Shown here piece by piece: positions 20,266 to 24,687 of a DNA stretch of 24,687 nt. The stretch covers positions 1 to 24,687 of the forward strand of contig QANT01003684.1 of assembly GCA_003254885.1 (NCBI GenBank), in the 5' to 3' direction. Below the pieces are notes generated by a model. The model ran no database searches. It worked only from the letters and a program-made list of their open reading frames with translations, and had not been told where the DNA came from. Origin of the DNA: Purshia tridentata. Its lineage: Eukaryota; Streptophyta; Magnoliopsida; Rosales; Rosaceae. Numbering within the stretch: position 1 is the first letter of the stretch; every line of letters begins with the position of its first letter. The translations under genes and the position numbers were made by a program.

Positions 20266-20663
20266 TATTTTTTCTTCACGATTAATGGGTTAATGGTGGT
20301 TTTGATAAGTGGTTTTGCTAGAATAAGCAATACTGAGATCACGGTTTTAGTAAATGATACAGAGAAAGGTGGCGACAATGATCCATAAAAAGCACACCAA
20401 TGTCTAAAACGTGCAAGCCCACTTGATGAAAGCAGAAATCTAAATTAGGCAAGAGACAAAACAAAACATGTTAAAAGCGGTACCAATTACTTGGTGACAA
20501 TTTAAGCTGCCAATAAATTTTTTTTATTTTCTTCTTTTTGGGTTAAAAAAGATGCGAGTAATTCTTGATGTTCAATTACATGGAGACCAGGTTAGGTCCG
20601 TGACCTTGCAAGTTGAGTAACAAAAACAAACTTTCCAGATTGGTCATCCCCAACCCAACAAAA

Positions 20664-20751
20664 TCACACAAAATCTATGGTCTAGCAGATAGTGTGACCA
20701 GAAATTGACCCAGCATCACATGTTGTTTAATATCTTCCAGATTTTGTGTGA
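20664..20751. repeat. Perfect 13-bp inverted repeat
   Basis: TCACACAAAATCT (20664-20676) is the exact reverse complement of AGATTTTGTGTGA (20739-20751), with 62 nt between. It lies beyond the likely 3' end of the minus-strand ERF transcript. No element borders are visible, so it may be a short MITE relic or chance. Confidence 0.5.
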
Positions 20752-20869
20752 ACCATTTCAAGCATCACCACAAAGTCACAAACACATCCATCACAACATT
20801 ATCTCAAGCTCCTCCCAACATAAATAATAAATCAACACAAAAGGGATGGCATATTAATAAAAGTTTCAA

Positions 20870-21160
20870 TTATGAAGACACAATCTGAGGTACATTACAT
20901 AAGAGAAAATGATTACATAAAAGAAGGTTCAATTCCAATTCAGTCATGGTCTAGCAAGAAAAAAACCAGCTGAGCATGATGAAGATTAACATAATCACAC
21001 TAAAACTACAATAATAATAACCCTAATAATAAACCAAATATACTAAAAATGTGTAGCTCTACAACCGTCAAAAACTTGATTGCAGTAGCCACTGGACTAG
21101 ACTCTGTTTTGAACAAACTAAACTCATACCCAATTACAATTACACATTGATTTATGCTAA
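20870..21160 (-). other. Probable 3' UTR of the RAP2.4-like gene
   Basis: On the minus strand the sequence after the TAA stop is T-rich. It contains TTATGTAATG-type far-upstream polyadenylation words near 20890-20925. The cleavage site is therefore guessed at around 20870, giving a ~290-nt 3' UTR. No AATAAA hexamer is ideally placed. Confidence 0.35.
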
Positions 21161-22273
21161 TTAATCGAAAATGGAGGCCCAATCGATCTCTGACGGATAC
21201 TTCTCCAACATGGTGTTGTCCACTGCACTGTTCTCCCATGGCGACGACTCGGTAAAGTCCGGGAACGTCAGGTCCGACAACGGCGAAGATCCCGCAGACC
21301 CTTCGCTATCCGTCATCACCGGCGACGAGGAAGTGGTGGTCTCCACCTTCACCGTCGCCGGTGGTGGCGCCGCCGCAGCTGACGAGTTGGCGCGTGTGCC
21401 CGACCGCTTGGTCGAACCCACTTGTTTCCCTGCCTTCCCCTGTTTCTGAGCTTCGGCCAAGCCTTCGCAAATGGCGTCAAGCTTGGCGTCGACGGAGGAA
21501 TGCAGGGGCTTGTACTCGCCGAACTCGCCGCCGACGGAGCAGCCGGTGTGGCGGAGGTGCGGGAAGTTGAGCCGAGCGAAGTCACCGCGAAGCTTGTAAG
21601 CGGCTTTGTCGTAGGCCAAGGCGGCTTCTTCGGCGGTGTCGAAGGTGCCAAGCCAGAGCCGGGTCCGGTTCTTAGGGAGTCGGATCTCAGCGACCCATTT
21701 GCCCCAATGTCGTTGCCTCACACCTCTGTAGAGCTTGGCGGGTTTCGGAGGAGAACCCGACTGCTTCATTGGGATGGGCTTGGGACCGAGGAAGCTGAGG
21801 GCGTGTGATGGTGGTTGTTGTTGAAGTTGTGGTGGTGGTTGTGGGTAGTTTTGCCAAGGTAAGTTTGGTTGTTGGTTTTGGGCCTGGATCTCGGCTTGGA
21901 TCTGGTGGATCTGAGAAGGGGTTAGGTGGTTGAGCCCAATTGACCCGGGTTGCTCCAAACCCACTGAGAACCCATCTGGAAACACTTGGGTCACAGAGGT
22001 TGAGCAGCCATCTTGGTACAAACTGGGTTGGGCAGGGACTGAGGGAGAGAAAGAGAGGTAGTTTGAAGAAGGAAAAGAGGTGGAGGTAAAGGTAGAAGTA
22101 AAAGGGGTGTAAGAAGAAGAAGGAGGAGATGGGGTTGTGGGCATAGAAGGGGGTGGTGTTGGAGAAGCACTTTTCATAAAAGGCTCAAGTGCTTCCATTA
22201 GCTCACCCCTAAAGGGATCTGCAGATGATTGAAGAGCTCTGCTGCAACTGTAGAAATCCATTGTAGCTGCCAT
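21161..22273 (-). CDS. RAP2.4-like AP2/ERF transcription factor (DREB A-6 / ERF group I), intronless, 370 aa
   Basis: This is a nuclear DNA-binding factor. The single AP2/ERF domain spans ~181-238, with the YRG element ([20 protein letters not shown]) and the RAYD-type element ([20 protein letters not shown]). At the two specificity positions it has Val (V194, V14 of the domain) and Leu (L199, position 19), the combination I associate with the A-6/RAP2.4 group; relatives bind both DRE and GCC elements. N-terminal to it are the conserved [12 protein letters not shown] start, a Pro/Ser/Thr-rich stretch (~35-80), the group motif [13 protein letters not shown] (117-129) and a Gln/Pro-rich stretch (~130-157). 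The C-terminus is acidic and ends [15 protein letters not shown], a likely activation region. The first ATG has a good context (GGCATGGC) and matches the family N-terminus. The coding sequence is much GC-richer than its flanks. Family role: drought, light, ethylene and redox responses; the exact role here is inference. Confidence 0.97.
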   Translation of the reverse strand: MAATMDFYSCSRALQSSADPFRGELMEALEPFMKSASPTPPPSMPTTPSPPSSSYTPFTSTFTSTSFPSSNYLSFSPSVPAQPSLYQDGCSTSVTQVFPDGFSVGLEQPGSIGLNHLTPSQIHQIQAEIQAQNQQPNLPWQNYPQPPPQLQQQPPSHALSFLGPKPIPMKQSGSPPKPAKLYRGVRQRHWGKWVAEIRLPKNRTRLWLGTFDTAEEAALAYDKAAYKLRGDFARLNFPHLRHTGCSVGGEFGEYKPLHSSVDAKLDAICEGLAEAQKQGKAGKQVGSTKRSGTRANSSAAAAPPPATVKVETTTSSSPVMTDSEGSAGSSPLSDLTFPDFTESSPWENSAVDNTMLEKYPSEIDWASIFD

Positions 22274-22655
22274 GCCTTCAAACTCACTAAAAGATTAAAA
22301 CTTCAGACAAGAAAAAGAAGGAAAAAAAAATGTTGTACTTGGTACCTAAAAAACAGCCTGTTTCTTATCAAAATTTAAAGAACAGGTGTGAGTTCAAAGA
22401 GAAAATTAAAAAAAAACCCAGAAAAATTTTTCTACAAGAAACAAGAAGGACCAAAGAGATTTCAAATAATCAACCTCTTCTACTCCAGAAGCTTGAAAAA
22501 AAACCAACTTTGAGGGAACTAAAATAACCCTCAAACTGATTTTCAAAGAGAAAAACTAAATTAAGCAGCTAGCAAAGATAAATAAAACCTGGATCTCGAT
22601 TCTGAAAACACCTGTGCTTTCCTGAGAAATCAATCCTTCTAAGTTTGCTTTTTGT

Positions 22656-22692
22656 TCAAACTTTAAAAACAAACCCAAAAATCATAAACCAT
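22656..22692 (-). promoter_or_regulatory. Two overlapping uORFs in the RAP2.4-like leader
   Basis: In the presumed 5' leader, the only ATGs before the main start are at 22692 (nine codons plus stop, to 22663) and 22685 (nine codons plus stop, to 22656), in different frames and overlapping. If the leader is unspliced, scanning ribosomes meet both about 400 nt before the main start. Possible splice words in the leader (for example ATCCAG|GTTTTA near 22590 and TTTTTTAG near 22352) lie downstream of them, so such an intron would not remove them. Confidence 0.55.
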
Positions 22693-22886
22693 GAAAGACA
22701 GATGATTAACAGAAAGGGATTCAGAGAAGCGGGGTATTACAGAGGGGGGATGAAACAAAAATTACAACGAACCCAAGAATCGCTCACACACTGATTTGCT
22801 CTCACACTGTTTTTATCACTTTTTTTTTTCTGCTGTGAATGTCTCTCAGCCTCACTTTGTTTTTTCTCAGCTGCAAGCTCCATAGC

Positions 22887-22896
22887 CTTTATATAA
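22887..22896 (-). promoter_or_regulatory. TATA box of the RAP2.4-like gene
   Basis: On the minus strand the sequence reads TTATATAAAG, a strong TATA box, with the main ATG about 610 nt downstream. It predicts a start site near 22860 and a leader of roughly 590 nt. The DNA downstream on the minus strand is pyrimidine-rich, as expected of a plant 5' UTR. Confidence 0.7.
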
Positions 22897-23019
22897 AGAC
22901 TTTGAGGGCTTATTTACCTCCTTAATCCCACCGTTAATCTCAATTATCTTCGCTCTAAGCCCCACTTGCCGCTTTTTTAATTATTACGTCCCTCTCTCAT
23001 CTAAGTCAGGTTCTGTTCA

Positions 23020-23175
23020 TGACGTATGCCTCATTCAATGAATGACCCAGAACCAATGGTTATCTGCCACGTACCCTTTCTTGCTTAATGTCGGACACCT
23101 GTCCATTGCCAACTGCCACCTGTCAGTGGACTTGTGAGTTGGTCGTACTTAAATTTGGTGCCAAATTTGTTGACC
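23020..23175 (-). promoter_or_regulatory. Upstream cis-motif cluster of the RAP2.4-like gene
   Basis: About 130-280 bp upstream of the TATA box lie, in one compact block: TGACG (23020-23024, as-1/bZIP type), an inverted TCATTCA-A-TGAATGA (23031-23045), ABRE-type ACGTGGC on the minus strand (23066-23072), a CCGAC DRE core on the minus strand (23090-23094, preceded by T rather than the usual purine), two CACCTGTC copies (23096-23103 and 23117-23124, containing the CACCTG E-box/RAV1-B word), and a W box TTGACC (23170-23175). This is a plausible stress-responsive promoter. The single short motifs are individually weak evidence. Confidence 0.45.
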
Positions 23176-23179
23176 ATAG

Positions 23180-23458
23180 TTTACAGCGTTCACACCAGCT
23201 TGAAGGTCGAGTTAATGCGAATGTTGAAATTTGAGTATCGAGTACTTCTCCTTTCCCTCGAGATACATCAATGGTATATATAAAAACAATAAATATGACA
23301 TAAATATAAAATTCAATGTTATATAATGTTATAAGAAAAGTTTTAGGTTATAAATTATAATGTAAATTTTGATAACATAACGTATTAAATCTTTATGTCA
23401 ATGGCTACTAATAGCTAGTACAAAGATAATACAAAAAAATTTATGGCAAAAGTTTTAT
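23180..23458. other. AT-rich distal promoter / intergenic DNA
   Basis: No recognisable element is seen between the cis-motif cluster and the Harbinger-type MITE. Confidence 0.6.
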
Positions 23459-23461
23459 TTA

Positions 23462-23922
23462 GAGCATCTCCAAAATATTTTAGCAAAATCACTTTTCAAA
23501 TTCACATTTGATAGCCTATATGGCAATTTGAAGAGTGATATTTGCTACTTAAATTTTTTAATCTCGAAAAGACTCTTCTAATTTTAAATATTTGTATTTA
23601 TTCTATGTACTAATATTTATATTTTTTCTATGCACCCCCTAATTATTTGTATTTATTCTATGCAATACTTATTTTTAAAGTTTAATTTATTCAATTGAAA
23701 TTTCTTATTAGTGGAAAAAGAATGAAAAATGTATAGGAAATATAAATAAAATTAAATGTCATTAATATTTGAAGAGAAGAGAGAGGATCCTAGATTTGAA
23801 GAGAGAGAAATTGAATTGTCAATTTAAAATTCATTTTGAAGGATCTCTTGAAGCCCAAAATACTCTGTTCTCTCTTCAAAAAATGAAGAATTCTTCATTT
23901 CAAAAGTCTTTTAGAGATGCTC
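23462..23922. mobile_element. Harbinger/Tourist-type MITE with TTA target-site duplication
   Basis: The element starts GAGCATCTCC (23462) and ends GAGATGCTC (23914-23922), the inverted copy. The TIRs continue imperfectly (CAAAA against TAAAA, then TTTTCAAA-type words). The 3-bp TTA at 23459-23461 and 23923-23925 flanks it, the duplication typical of PIF/Harbinger elements. The 461-bp body has no transposase frame. It contains the perfect palindrome AAATGAAGAATTCTTCATTT (23881-23900) and a second fold-back pairing TTTGAAGAGAGA (~23797) with TCTCTCTTCAAA (~23869). It sits ~570 bp upstream of the TATA box of the RAP2.4-like gene, so it forms part of that gene's distal upstream region. Confidence 0.8.
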
Positions 23923-24019
23923 TTAGACACTCAACTATTAAGGTATTTCAACTGCATCTATCAATTATAAAATAATTCAAAAACAAACCTCATCTAAAAT
24001 CTAAATTAACATAATGTAC

Positions 24020-24687
24020 TTTTTTTCTTTTTTTATCCTTCTCTCTCCTACTCTCTCTTCCCCCTCTTTGGCCACCCCTCCCAACCTAGCCCTTCTGGAC
24101 CTCCTCTGACCTTATTTCTCTCTTCTTTTTCTCTCTTCTTTCTCTTCCCTCACCAGCCTCCTCTCTTTCTTCCCTTTTTCCTGTGTGCCGAGGAAGATGG
24201 CCAGTGTGGACATGGGTGCTGGATTCTTCCCTCCCATACTCTCTCTCTTTCTCTTCCCTCTTTTTAGCGACCTTCCCTAACCTCCTCTGATCTCAGCTCT
24301 CTTCTTTTCTCTCTTATCTCTCTTCCCTCAGAAGCCGCTTCTCTCTCTTCCTTTTCTCATGTGTGTCGAGGAAGATGGTCATTATCGTCCATCATGGCCA
24401 GCATGTACATGGGTTGTGGGTTATTCTTTGCGACGTTGACGATGCATGTGTCAGACTTCGTTTCGATAGGTATGACTTAGGTGGGGGGTAGGTTTATGAA
24501 GGGTGCCTGGAAAGAGGGAAGAGAGAGAGAAGATAGAAAGATAAAAGAGAAAGAGAAAAGGATCGGCGGTGGTGTTGGGAAGGTCTAGTGAGTTGTGGTG
24601 GGGGTAGGATCGAGAGGGGCTGGGTTGGGAGGGTTGGCTAAAGAGAGGGAGAGGGGAGGCGTTAAAAAGGAAATGAGTATCTTTTTC
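24020..24687. repeat. Long inverted and internally duplicated purine/pyrimidine-rich element, cut by the window edge
   Basis: The tract 24065-24092 is the reverse complement of 24617-24644 at 25 of 28 positions. Flanking CT-rich and GA-rich sequences continue the inverted symmetry outward (TCTCTCTCCTACTCTC at left, GAGGGAGAGGGGAGG at right). Inside the left half, a block is imperfectly duplicated at a period of ~178 bp: GTGTGCCGAGGAAGATGG at 24183 and GTGTGTCGAGGAAGATGG at 24361, each preceded by CTCTCTTC-rich DNA. The whole looks like a fold-back or long-TIR transposon (perhaps Mutator-like) whose right end lies beyond 24687. No protein frame is evident. Confidence 0.6.

Noticed and set aside
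21171..21808. Several long open frames on both strands inside the ERF coding region
   Set aside because: Shadow frames created by the GC-rich AP2/ERF coding sequence; low-complexity translations.
22352..22590. Possible 5' UTR intron in the RAP2.4-like leader
   Set aside because: Donor-like and acceptor-like words exist but several equal alternatives do too; sequence alone cannot support one.
23769..23975. 68-codon open frame in the promoter-distal region
   Set aside because: Lies mostly inside the Harbinger-type MITE and crosses its right end; no domain.
1..24687. CRISPR arrays, bacterial operons, rRNA genes, viral insertions or a novel multi-gene system
   Set aside because: Looked for and not seen; the window has ordinary plant gene structure with transposon-derived intergenic DNA.

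Overview
This is plant nuclear DNA. It is AT-rich, has two protein-coding genes with plant architecture, and the space between them carries short interspersed, LTR-type, LINE-type and MITE-type remnants and many microsatellites. The two proteins point to a eudicot. A woody rosid, perhaps Rosaceae, is my guess from the flavour of the repeats, but nothing in the window proves a genus.

Layout: (1) Positions 1 to about 11,500 hold no protein gene I can support. They contain microsatellites, a 93-bp tRNA-derived SINE with a perfect 10-bp target-site duplication, a ~400-bp MITE with long imperfect terminal inverted repeats, an orphan promoter-like island with a fold-back and a candidate intron, a retroelement relic marked by a tRNA-Met primer binding site, and a hairpin-rich repeat block. 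(2) From 11,880 to 16,857 on the + strand lies a complete 13-exon gene for an ERV46/ERGIC3-type ER-Golgi cargo receptor of 386 residues. Every intron is GT-AG. (3) From 16,858 to 21,160 is intergenic DNA with a second copy of the same SINE family, a decayed LINE-like zinc-binding plus RNase H remnant, and a tandem duplication with a ~136-bp period. (4) From 22,273 down to 21,161 on the - strand is a complete single-exon gene for a RAP2.4-like AP2/ERF factor (DREB A-6 / ERF group I, 370 residues). It has a recognisable TATA box, a long leader with two overlapping uORFs, and an upstream cluster of stress-type cis motifs. (5) Beyond its promoter lie a Harbinger-type MITE with a TTA target duplication (23,462-23,922) and a long inverted, internally duplicated purine/pyrimidine-rich element that runs into the right edge.

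The two genes are convergent, with ~4.3 kb between their stop codons. They act in unrelated processes (secretory-pathway retrieval and stress/ethylene-type transcription). From memory, the same two families are also neighbours in Arabidopsis (AT1G22190 and AT1G22200), so the pair probably marks an old syntenic block rather than a functional unit. I found no operon-like, CRISPR-like, viral or otherwise novel multi-gene system. The most useful leads are the SINE family, the two well-bounded MITEs, the overlapping uORFs of the ERF gene, and an unusual two-residue change next to the second membrane segment of the ERGIC3-like protein.
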